From Cryptomeria japonica (Eukaryota > Streptophyta > Pinopsida > Cupressales > Cupressaceae): a stretch of 64,000 nt of DNA. Where the stretch lies: contig NC_081412.1 in assembly GCF_030272615.1 (NCBI RefSeq), positions 673,271,823 to 673,335,822 of the forward strand, given 5' to 3'. Positions 11,661 to 21,096 of the stretch are shown in pieces (position 1 is the first letter of the stretch; every line of letters starts with the position of its first letter). Position numbers and translations under genes: made by a program. The notes under the pieces were generated by a model. It was given only the letters and a program-made list of their open reading frames with translations, searched no databases and was not told where the DNA came from.

Positions 11661-11673
11661 TTGGTATCAGAGC
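11661..11673 (+). promoter_or_regulatory. Primer binding site of element C (initiator tRNA-Met)
   Basis: TTGGTATCAGAGC lies one base after the LTR and is a full match to the complement of the initiator tRNA-Met 3' end. Confidence 0.9.
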
Positions 11674-11729
11674 TTGGTCCTCTATTTTTAGAACCTAACA
11701 GCTTGAGGAAGATCTTGTCACTGGTAGAG

Positions 11730-12824
11730 ATGGAAAACTTGAGAAAACAATTAGAAACAACTCTTTTAGACTATGATAAAGAAAAGGTGAAGAATATCAA
11801 ACTTGAAGATAATCTAAAAGCTGCTCAGGATATTATTCAAGAACTTCAAGAGAATTTTACTATTGCAAGGAACAAGAGAAGAGAACTTTGTGAAAAGATG
11901 CAGAATGAGAATGATGAAAAGGAAACTCTTAATGATTTGGTAAACAAGCTAAGACAAGAGATCAGTACAACATAGAATGAGATGCAGGATATGACTATGA
12001 GATTTTGTAAAGAAATTGAAGATAGAAAGAAGAATGAAGAAGACTTGGTTAGAATACTAAATGATGTTGGAAATAAAAACACAAGACTCAATCATGAAAA
12101 TGATATGTTGAAGATAGATCTAATGCACACACAAAATGACATAACTGAACTCATAAGGTAGAAAGGAATCTTGAAAAGTGAACTAACTGCTGCAAATCAT
12201 CACAAAGAGAAATTCAAGAAAAGTTTAGAAGAACTTGGTGACATGCTGAAGGATCATAAATCCAATGGTGATACAAATGGCCTTGGCTTTGAAGTTGGTG
12301 AAAGCTCCAGTACTAAAAACAATCATGATCATAACAAACTGGTAAGACAACCTACTGCTTACAAATTTAGTGGCAAATGCTTTAACTGTAACAATTATGG
12401 TCATAGAGAAAATCAGTGTAGATCTATAAATTATCAGAACACTAATACACCCACCGGTCAATGTTCTAAAAGCAACAAAGTTGGTCATAATTCAGAAAAT
12501 TGCAGAATGAATGTGAGATGTTATGTTTGTTGAAGATTTGGACACTTATCTAATCAATGTAGAACACATACCAGCATAGGATATGGGAAAGCTATTTAGA
12601 AGAACAATGTGACTTGTTATGCCTGTAACAAGATTGGACATATTGCTAAATTTTGTAGAAGCAAGTCCTCACTAGCAAATAACAAAGGTCCTAGTTTGAA
12701 AGGTAAAGAAAAAGTTGAAGAGGTAAAGCAAGAATTCTCAAAACAATGGATCAAAAAGTCAGATCAGAATGTCGATGTGATTACTCCTCCACCAATAGAA
12801 CAGAGTAACACTCCACTGGCATGA
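11730..12824 (+). pseudogene. gag: Element C ORF1: Gag with long coiled coil and four zinc knuckles, broken
   Basis: One reading frame runs from ATG 11730 (MENLRKQLETTLLDYDKEK) to 12824, broken only by stops at about 11973, 12160, 12531 and 12597. Residues ~1-190 are a charged heptad-like coiled coil. Next comes NGLGFEVGESSSTKN, the phrase shared with B, D and copia-2. The knuckles are CFNCNNYGHRENQC (near 12379), CSKSNKVGHNSENC (12461, second Cys now Ser), CYVC-stop-RFGHLSNQC (12520) and CYACNKIGHIAKFC (12615). The probable role is RNA packaging. No protease or polymerase follows. Confidence 0.8.
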
Positions 12825-13147
12825 GACTCTTCATCTAACTGAAAAAAATTATTTTGGGGGTTTAGCAAAAAAATGAAAAACATACTATTATTCCCTCGGT
12901 TGATGGTGAGAAGTTGAAATTACTTCTATACTGGAAGATGACTTAAGTTGTGACTTAACTGACAAGCATTAAATGTGGTACTTGGCAAAAATAACATTAT
13001 AAAGCAAGTGTTTTGGATCTTTTTTCATTCACCGAGCATTCAAATCTTCGAGAGCTCAAAAATTCCCAAGCAAAGGTACTCCAAGAAAAGAAGTGAAGCA
13101 ATCCATCAAAGCATTCATCCCTAAGGCAGATTGAGGTATTTATAGCT
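12825..13147 (+). other. Element C spacer between gag and ORF2
   Basis: There is no gene. The region is A/T-rich with 'attttgggggttta' near 12850 and ends with GAGGTATTTATAGCT just before the ORF2 ATG, matching the AGGTATTT blocks of B and D. Confidence 0.5.
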
Positions 13148-13382
13148 ATGGAATCTTCATCCACTCCTAAATTTAATGAAAACCCTACTATTGTTGAAGT
13201 TGTTAAGTGACCTAGATCCATTTTTCAGCTAGTTCCTGAAATTGCTAAGAAAGATGATAGCATAGGTGCATTCTCTCAAATCCTTAAAGAAGTAGTATAT
13301 GCTAAAGACCCTAGAATGTATATACATTGTCATATTGATGAACTAGGTGATGATGAAATTAAAAATATGTATAAGACTATAA
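13148..13382 (+). pseudogene. Element C ORF2, first 78 codons, interrupted by element D
   Basis: The ATG at 13148 opens MESSSTPKFNENPTIVE; one TGA lies at 13208. The segment VYAKDPRMYIHCHIDELGDDE aligns with the EDLGSLAIHTQL region of D ORF2. At 13382 element D begins. The 235 bases here end one base into a codon, so the frame should resume at 21099, which is the frame of the continuation (21097-24266). Confidence 0.75.
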
Positions 13383-14517
13383 TGTTGGCATTTTTTATGT
13401 TTATGTTGTGATTGTCATTGATGGACACACACTTGCATTAAGATCCTCTTTATATGTATGAGTTAGAGCACAACTGGTATTTGTTCCAACCGGTATGTTG
13501 CAAGTATGTTGTATTATAGTCATTAGAGTATTGATGTTTTGCAAAGTGTGTTTAACGGTCTAAAGTGGCATGTTGACCTCAAGCAGTATGAGGGATTAAA
13601 GCAACATAACACATTTCGACCAGTCTTCATTTTTGTCAAATCGGCAATGGGTATTTTGTATGAACTGGTAATACTCTGTGATGAGTTACCAACCAGCATT
13701 TTGTGATGAGTTATTAATCCATCGATTGTTTGACGGTGCCGACACATTGGTGGTGCTTCTTGTGTCATGTTACTGAGTATGTCTAGATTCATTAAACCTA
13801 GGAAATTGAAATGTAATCCTATTGGACTGACATGAAATCAGATTCCTTTAAAAGGAAATCATGTCTAGGGTTTTAGGTTGTTGCTGAAAGGGTTTATGTT
13901 GTGACTAGGGTTTAAGGTGGTTGAGGAGTTGAAAAGAATATGAATGTGTAGAAGACTGAAGTAATGTAGGAGCGCATTAAGAGCAAGCTATCAAGGATCT
14001 AACTAAGTAGTCTATGCTATTAGATAGATCAAATACTTGTTGATTACTCACATCTTTGACAAGTCTATAACCCTTAACCAAGTAGGCCCAAAAGCCTTTT
14101 GTAAAATCCTCTAACAAGGTGGTTCACCTCTGTGAATCTAAAATCCTCTAGCAAGGTAGTCCTTGATTGGACTTATCTCCTAATAGAGACTAAGATTCCT
14201 AATAGGATCTGTTCTGGTGAAGAACATTGTAAGACCTTAACCGGTCTGACCTTAACCGGTCTAGTTTCTATACTGCAGATAGTGACTTGTGAGTTCCATC
14301 TCATCATGGTTTTTCCCATTTGGGTTTCCACATCAAATATCTTGTGTTATGGTTGTATTTCTCTTGTGGGTGAATGTGTTATTTGTATTTTGGTTTGCAT
14401 GTGTGATAACCGGTCTGTCTATTAAACTATTTTACTGGTTTATCTTTAGACTGTTTAAGTGTTTAAGTGCAAGATTTTTTGGTATACTAATTCACCCCTC
14501 CCTCTTAGTATTCATCA
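13383..14517 (+). repeat. 5' LTR of element D
   Basis: It starts TGTTGGCATTTTTTATGT and ends TTAGTATTCATCA, 1,135 bp. It holds CTCTTTATATGTATG near 13448 and CCTTTAAAAGGA near 13848, either of which could be a TATA region. The typical 'aatcctctaacaaggtgg' and 'tttttcccatttgggtttcc' phrases are present. Confidence 0.88.
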
Positions 14518-14518
14518 A

Positions 14519-14531
14519 TTGGTATCAGAGC
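14519..14531 (+). promoter_or_regulatory. Primer binding site of element D (initiator tRNA-Met)
   Basis: TTGGTATCAGAGC lies one base after the 5' LTR, a full match to the complement of the initiator tRNA-Met 3' end. Confidence 0.9.
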
Positions 14532-14567
14532 TAGCCTTTCTATAAGTTTAACCACTTGGAAAGAGAT

Positions 14568-15845
14568 ATGGGGGAATACACATTGAGGGAACTTAGTCAA
14601 TGGCTCACTCAGTCTGAGCAAGCCTATGATGATCTTATGGTCAAATACAAGGCATCTCAAGCAAAAAGGAGAGAACATGCAGAAAAGTTGATGGAGCTAT
14701 CTGAAAATAGTTTTGCAAATGAAGCAGACATGGAAGCCCTAATTGCAGAAGTAAATAAGTTGAATGAATCAAACTCCAACCTAAGAAAGGAGTTGAAAGG
14801 ACTGACTATCCAGATGTGTCGAGAGCTTGAGAACTGGAGAAAAATTGAAGACCTAGTGAAAGAAAGAGATTGTGAGATCTCCAAGTTGAAACAAGAGATG
14901 AGTGCCCTAAATGCTCAACTCCATGCAAGCAAGGTGGAAAAGGAAGACATGCAAGGAGAACTAAACACTGCCATCTTTGAGAATGAAAATTTGTTGGAAA
15001 CAAAACCTGCTATTTCCAAAGAACTCTCTGAGTCAAAGGAAATACTTGCTAAGTTCAGCAAAAGTACTGTCAAGATAGAGCAAAAGCTTGAGTCAGCTAG
15101 ACTAGTAAAGAATACCAATGGACTTGTTTTCTTTGGACACGAGGAAGGAGAATCCTCAGGAACAAATATTGAAGCATCAAAGAAGCAACCGACATTCAAA
15201 GGTAAAGGTAAGCAAAAATTCAAACCTGTTTGCTTTAACTGTCTTAAAGAAGGACACATTGCCAATGTATGTAGGAGCAAAGCCTACAATAATTATCCTT
15301 ACTTTATTAACAATGTACCTAGATCCAATAAGTTCAATGGTCATTTTTATGCATGCAACAAGTATGGGCATAGAGCATTTGAATGTAGGTCTATCATGAA
15401 TAACACTAGAAGATATCCTCAGAGGACCCAAGGAGTTGGTCTTGAACCTTTTGTGAACTAGAACCACAATCGGTTTAATGTCTTCAATCATCAGCCAAGA
15501 AGCAGTGACTATCAAACGGAAACCAGATGGAGAGAAAATTGTATGATCTATCATGGTCATGGTCACACTATGACAACATGCAGAAGGAAGAATGGAAACA
15601 TGAACAATGGACCTTGGAGAGCACCTGGATTGGTTTACTATCACTGCAACAAACTGGGTCACATTGCAAGATTCTGTAGAAGCAGAAAGAGTATATCTGA
15701 TGATATATCGGTCACTCAAAAAGGAGGAATTGATGTTGAAATAGTTCAAGTAGACATGAACAAAACCTGGAAGAGGAAAGTAGTAATGTTGGAAGAGGAA
15801 CCAATTTCTGCACCTAATGTGGAAATATCGGAACCAGCAAACTAA
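14568..15845 (+). pseudogene. gag: Element D ORF1: Gag with coiled coil and four zinc knuckles, one stop
   Basis: One frame runs from ATG 14568 (MGEYTLRELSQWLTQSEQ) to TAA 15845 with a single TAG at 15459, about 425 codons. Residues ~1-180 are a charged coiled coil (KRREHAEKLMELSENS, AEVNKLNESNSNLRKEL). NTNGLVFFGHEEGESSGTN precedes the knuckles. These are CFNCLKEGHIANVC (15229), FYACNKYGHRAFEC (15343), CMIYHGHGHTMTTC (15540) and YYHCNKLGHIARFC (15639). In the last three a Cys is now Tyr, consistent with TGT/TGC to TAT/TAC. Upstream in-frame TTG codons near the primer site are unlikely starts; B aligns from its own MGDM. It is probably a nucleocapsid protein. Confidence 0.85.
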
Positions 15846-16295
15846 GCTTCAAAAGGCTTAGGGGGAGAAAATGGCAAAATGTTTTCGAACCCCCAGTTTA
15901 TACCGACAAATGACCTTAACTGGTATATGATACCTGTCACTTGGTAGAAGACTGGAAATGGTAAAAAGACAAATTACGGTTTATGCCCTAATGGAGGAGC
16001 TTTAATGACGGTAGGTGAGGACTATGTTTAAAAGAATTTTTGAAATCATTTCTCACTATCAGTTTTTGAGCAAAGAAAAGTTTTTCAAAGAGCAGAGCGA
16101 TGAAAAGGCGATTTGAGCAGAGATTTGGAGAAATTGAGAAACCACGAAGGAGATTCAAATTCAAATAGAAAATGCTCAAGTGGAGAACACAAAGCGGTGA
16201 TTCAGCTACCGATGAAGTGAGGAGTAAAGGAGAATCGGAAAGCCCTGAATTCACGTGTTTTGAAAGGTATTTCTCGAGTTCTTAAAATTTCTACA
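15846..16295 (+). other. Element D spacer between gag and ORF2
   Basis: There is no gene on the plus strand. The purine block CTTAGGGGGAGAAAATGG lies near 15857. The A-rich segment ends with AAAGGTATTTCTCG (about 16263), the counterpart of the AGGTATTT block in B and C, then ATTTCTACAATGG at the ORF2 start. Confidence 0.5.
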
Positions 16296-18339
16296 ATGGC
16301 TTTTGCATCTCATACCAGTTCTAGTGCATCTATTGAGTCTGAAAGTTTTATTCAATGGAAGTCAAAGTATAATGCCCTATCACAAGTTCTGACTAGAGTG
16401 ATAGTAGAAGAGGGAATATTAGATTATATTGATTGTAAACTCGAAGACCTAGGGTCTCTAGCCATCCATACCCAACTAGGTCTATTTTGTGGACAAGATA
16501 AGATGATCAAACCAGAGTATAGTATTCTGGAGAAGAAGAAACTCTACAATGTCATTTACTTCCTAGAGGATTTCACAGAAGATCATATAAGGATTGTTCT
16601 GAGTAGGGTCCATGGTGACAAAATGTACTTGGAGAGGATGCATGATATCACACTGCAGGAAATTCATGCAGTCACCAGTTTCTGCAATATAGGGGAAGTA
16701 CCAGCCCTAAGGACAGTTAGCAAAACTGAGATGTCCAAGCTCACTGGTTCAGTGAGTGACTCATGGGGCATGACTTTAATTTCAATCAAGGATGATTTGG
16801 TTAAGTATGCTTGCATGGTGATAGGCTACCGGACATTCTCAACTAGAAAAATCAACTCTGTATCTACTGTAGTGGTAAATGCCACTTACAGAATGATAAA
16901 AGAGGATGCATCATTTGACCTATGGACCGGTATGCAGAGGCAACTCCTATTGAACCTGAAATCAATCAAACAAGATAATGCACTGAGGTTCAAGTTTGGA
17001 CAACTATTGGTTGGGTTGTTTTTTTACTTTCAAGGATACTTCCTAGGAGTAGGAGATGTTCAATGGTCTGGTGACCAACCAGTAACCAAGCAAACCAAGG
17101 AAAGCATTGAAGCACTTGGAACTGGTTACCCTAATATTCTAAACAAGTATTTTGATGAGTTCAGAAGGAAGATAAGCCAAAGAGTGAGGATATGAGGAGA
17201 CATCATCAAGAAATATGAAGATGATATCTACTTCACCATCCAAGTAGACAAATGTATAATGGAGGCTGTTGAGCCTAGAATGGAAGAAGTTGAGCCAATG
17301 GGCTATGAGGTGATGTATGACATGCTAGAAGGGTATGCCTCTAGCCTTATTGCCTCACCGCTTGATCCTAAGGCAAAGAGAACCAACACCTACCTAGAGA
17401 GGATAGCACCGGCTGAGGAACCACTAGCAATGAAAGAGAAAGAACCAATAGTGAAGAAGGCAAAGGCAGTGCCTATAGCATCAGCACCAATTACTACTGC
17501 AACTCCAAAAGTGACCAAGCGGTCACCAACTAAGAAGAAACCGAAAGCTACACTGACTAAACTATTCCAAAGAAAGAGGAAGATGAGAAGCAACTCTCCA
17601 GACTTAGAAGAAACTATGTCTGAGGAGCAGCCCAAAAAGGTGAGACAAACAAGAAAGAAGACACAGAGTGAATTGACATCTTCAGCACCAGTAAATATAG
17701 ATATCTCCTCCTATAAACCTTTCACACATTGTCAAAGAACAATAAAGAATATTAGGAGAAAAGTGTTAAATGATTTACTTGAGTGTTTCAATGACTTCAA
17801 TGAGGATGAAAAGGAAGTAGTTGAAAAGGAAATAATTCAGTATCTATGTAGTAATAACCGGTCACCCTTAGAGATTAAGTCTCAGACACCAAATTCTTTA
17901 TATATGTCATTAGATAATAGATGGTGCATTGCCATAGAGAAAGAACAGGAAATTAGAGAGAAGGTTTTTGCACAATACTTTCCTGACCTGTCAAATTATG
18001 AATTGTATGATGTTATTGATCTAAATAAAGGACTCTTCTTCACTAGAAAAAGAAGACTCTAGCTGTTGGAAGGTAGAGTTGCTGATGTCAAAAAGGACAC
18101 CCATCTGTTTGTGCAAATTTCTATCTAGACTCACAAAGCACGTTTGGCCAACCGACAAGCAGAAGAAGAACCGGTTATATCCAAACTGGATGAAGCATTT
18201 GATGATGAAGGAAATCTGGTTGTAGAACCAATCGACACTATTGGTGTCAATACCCTAGACGTAGAAGATGTCACTCAGGACATACCTTCTGAGGGAACAG
18301 GATAGGAGCATTAGGCTAAACAGGGCAATGAGAAAGCCG

Positions 18340-18710
18340 AGGACAGATAGCAAGCAGCTAGGGAACAGATAGAGAAGAAGAAGAGGGATGAAGATGAGGA
18401 AAAGTAGAAAGAGGAAGAGAAGAGAAAAGAGGAAGAGGAGAAAAGAAAAGGTGAAGAGAAGAAGAGGCAAGAAGATGAGAGGAAAAACAAAGAAGAGGAT
18501 AAAGAAGAGAAGAAGCGGAAGGAAGAGGAAAAGAAGAAGAAGGAAGAGGAAGATAAAGAAGAGGAAAAGAGGAAGGAAGCTGAGAGGAAGAAGAAGGAAG
18601 CAGAGAAAACGAAGAAGGAAGAAGAAGATAAGGAAGTAGAGAAAAGGAGAGAAGCAGAGAAAAAGAAAGTGGAAAAGGATAAGACAAGAGAAGCAGAGAA
18701 GAGCACACAG
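18340..18710 (+). repeat. Purine-rich Glu/Lys repeat tract in element D ORF2
   Basis: This is nearly pure purine on the plus strand (aagaag, gaggaa, gagaag units). In the ORF2 frame it encodes E/K/R runs such as KEEEKRKEEEEKRKGEEKK. The long hydrophobic minus-strand frames and the Arg/Lys frame at 18388 are by-products of composition. The matching part of C ORF2 (about 22800-23340) is Pro/Glu/Thr/Lys-rich but not a simple repeat, so the tract expanded in D. Confidence 0.75.
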
Positions 18711-19292
18711 ATAGAGACTCTGAAGGCAACCGGGAGTCAAGCCAAACCAGTTGATATCACCAGTCCTATTGATCTCCAGTCTGCAAGTGAATTGGAACTA
18801 ATGCAGAGCATCAAGGTAGCTCAAGAGCACCTTGAAAACATTCGACAGAAGAAGGAGCAGGATGTAATCCAAGCTGTTGTGGATACGCTTACCAGTTTGA
18901 TACCTAGTACAAATCTTCCAAAAATTGATTCTTCATTAGCTAGACTAAAGCTCCTATGTGTAGTAGTAGATGATCAAGTGCAGAGTCTTGAAGAGGCAGC
19001 AGAGGCTAATATCAAGAAGGAGCATCAAAAGGCCCTTAATATAGGTCCGGTGAAAAAGTTGAATGAGCTCCGATCTAAACTGAAGAAAGAAAAAAAGGAT
19101 ATAAGGGATGCTCTAGATGAGGGGAATATGTTACTCAGCAAAATTTGTCAACCCCATCTATTCTACGATGATGTGCTAGCTTAGAAGCAAAAACTTGAAC
19201 AGGACTTGCAGTCCTACTTGAGCACATTCAAGCTGCCCTATGATTCCTTCACAACTTATGGGCAAACCATTCACTAGTTTCATATCCAGTCA

Positions 19293-19408
19293 GCCAAAAT
19301 GGAGCAAGAAATCAACACACGGTCTAGAGATTTGTAGGAACTTCAACTAGTCCAAAATGGAGCAAGAAATCAACACATGGTCTAGAGATTTGTAGGAACT
19401 TCAACTAG
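19293..19408 (+). repeat. 58-bp tandem duplication in element D ORF2
   Basis: Two adjacent copies, 19293-19350 and 19351-19408, begin at or near CCAAAATGGAGCAAG and end CTTCAACTAG. I see one internal difference (CACACGG against CACATGG) plus a possible mismatch at the first base. As 58 is not a multiple of three, the duplication shifts the ORF2 frame; removing one copy restores it to the TAA at 19633-19635. Confidence 0.85.
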
Positions 19409-19635
19409 TTTTACTTCCACGTCTACAAATTCTTTAGAAGTGTTATCTGAACCTGGATGCCTTGACAGTTACATAGGAGATGAGCACATTTGATGCCATG
19501 AAAGAATAGGTGTCCCAGATGCAAATAGAGAAAGAAGTGGCTACCTCCCTACTTGAGTCTTGGTCTCTATCAATGAAACAATTCTTGTAGGACTATAAAT
19601 CTGTTTTTGACAAGTACTACTCCTTATTGTCATAA

Positions 19636-19958
19636 AATTTTATTGTTTTAATATCAAATGGAAACAAGGTTGTTCAGCGGTACTTTGTCATTGTTGGCAA
19701 AGGGGGAGAAGTACTCTATTTTGGAGAAGTATATGGGAGAAGTATCTGGTTTTAAAATTTTGCTATATGCTTTGGTATATGTTCTGATATCTCAATGTTT
19801 ATGCGCTGTATGCAAAATTTCTATTTATTGTATTGTTAAAGGGATAGTGTATATGGTTAGGGGGGGAAATTTTGCTAATGGCATGATTTTGGATGTAAAA
19901 CACTTAGATGTCAAAATTTTATTTCCTAAGTGTTGCCATCAATGCCAAAGGGGGAGAT
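19636..19958 (+). other. Element D 3' untranslated region with two purine tracts
   Basis: There is no gene. An upstream tract GGCAAAGGGGGAGAAG lies near 19697 and the polypurine tract AAAGGGGGAGAT at 19947-19958. The phrase TAAGTGTTGCCATCAATGCC before the second tract is shared almost exactly with element B (45482-45500). Confidence 0.75.
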
Positions 19959-21091
19959 TATTAGCATTTTTATGTTTACGTTGTGATTGTCATTGATGGA
20001 CACACACTTGCATTAAGATCCTCTTTATATGGATGAGTTAGAGCACAACTGGTATTTGTTCCAACCGGTATGTTGCAAGTATGTTGTATTATAGTCATTA
20101 GACTATTGATGTTTTGCAGAGTGTGTTTACCGGTCTAAAACAACATGTTGACCTCAAGCGGTACGAGGGATTAAAGTGGCGTAACACATTTCAACCAGTC
20201 TTCATTTTTGTCAAACTAGCAACCGATATTTTGTATGAACCAGTAATACTCTGTGATGAGTTACCAACCAGCATTTTGTGTTGAGTTATCAATCCACCAA
20301 TTGTTTGACGGTGCCAACACACTAGCAGTGCTTCTTGTGTCATGTTACTGAGTATGTCTAGATTCATTGAACCTAGGAAATTGAAATGTAATCCTATTGG
20401 ACCGACATGAAATCAGATTCCTTTAAAAGGACATCATGTCTAGGGTTTTAGGTTGTTGTTGAAAGGGTTTATGTTGTGACTAGGGTTTAAGGTGGTTGAA
20501 GAGTTGAAAAGAATATGAATGTGTATAAGACTGAAGTAATGCATGAGCACATTAAGAACAAGCTATCAAGGATCTAACTCAGTAGTCCATGATATTAGAT
20601 AGATCAAATACTTGTTGATTACTCACATCTTTGACAAGTCTGTAGCCCTTAACCAGGTAGGCCAAAAAGCCTTTTGTAAAATCCTCTAACAAGGTGGTTC
20701 ACCTGTATGAATCTAAAATCCTCTAGCAAGGTAGTCCTTGATCGGACTTATCTCCTAACAGAGATTGAGATTCCTAATAGGATCTATTCTGGTGAAGAAC
20801 ATTGTAAGACCTTAACTGATCTGACCTTAATCGGTCTAGTTTCTATTTTGTAGATAGTGACTTGTGAGTTCCATCTCACTGTGGTTTTTCCCATTTAGGT
20901 TTCCACGTCAAATATCTTGTGTTATGGTTGTATTGCTCTTGTGGGTGAATGTGTTATTTGCATTTTAGTTTGCATGTGTGATAACCGGTCTATCTGTTAA
21001 ACTGTTTTACCAATTTATCTTTAGACTATTTAAGTGTTTAAGTGCAAGATTTTTTGGTATACTAATTCACCCCCGCTCTTAGTATTCATCA
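19959..21091 (+). repeat. 3' LTR of element D
   Basis: It starts TATTAGCATTTTTATG, so the terminal TG has become TA, and ends TTAGTATTCATCA, 1,133 bp. Differences from the 5' LTR are mostly transitions; CCGGT sites in one copy often read CTGGT or CCAGT in the other. Confidence 0.88.
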
Positions 21092-21096
21092 TGTAA

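Larger units (their letters stand above)
16296..19635 (+). pseudogene. Element D ORF2: ~1,090-codon protein of unknown function, broken by stops
   Basis: I do not recognise this protein. One frame runs from ATG 16296 (MAFASHTSSSASIES) to 19350, then after a 58-bp duplication to TAA 19635. Residues ~1-300 look globular (EDLGSLAIHTQLGLF, FTEDHIRIVLSRVHG, DITLQEIHAVTSFC, YACMVIGYRTFSTRKINSV, FGQLLVGLFFYFQGYFLGVG). Residues ~325-480 are basic and proline-rich (KRSPTKKKPK). A second conserved block holds SYKPFTHCQ and FAQYFPDLSNYEL. A very E/K-rich stretch (18340-18710) follows, then a C-terminal coiled coil (IKVAQEHLENIRQKK, LKKEKKDIRDALDEG). Stops lie at 17193, 18060, 18126 and several around 18303-18410. 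C and B carry diverged copies. The length and charged tail suggest a structural or nucleic-acid-associated role, but that is inference. Confidence 0.7.
13383..21091 (+). mobile_element. Element D: most complete non-autonomous two-ORF retrotransposon, inside C
   Basis: It is 7.7 kb with nothing inserted in it. LTRs are at 13383-14517 and 19959-21091; flanking 5-mers are TATAA (13378-13382) and TGTAA (21092-21096). The order is LTR, primer site, Gag (14568-15845), ORF2 (16296-19635), purine tracts, LTR. No pol domain is present. I counted about 36 differences over the first ~387 bp of the two LTRs, near 9%. This is the reference copy for the family in this window. Confidence 0.88.

Noticed and set aside
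15177-15749. 190-codon minus-strand frame in element D
   Set aside because: It is antisense to the zinc-knuckle part of D Gag, which has a clear family assignment on the plus strand.
18255-18740. Three long overlapping minus-strand frames rich in Leu/Phe/Ser, looking like membrane proteins
   Set aside because: They are the complement of the purine-only Glu/Lys tract of D ORF2; a pyrimidine run always gives Leu/Phe/Ser codons without stops.
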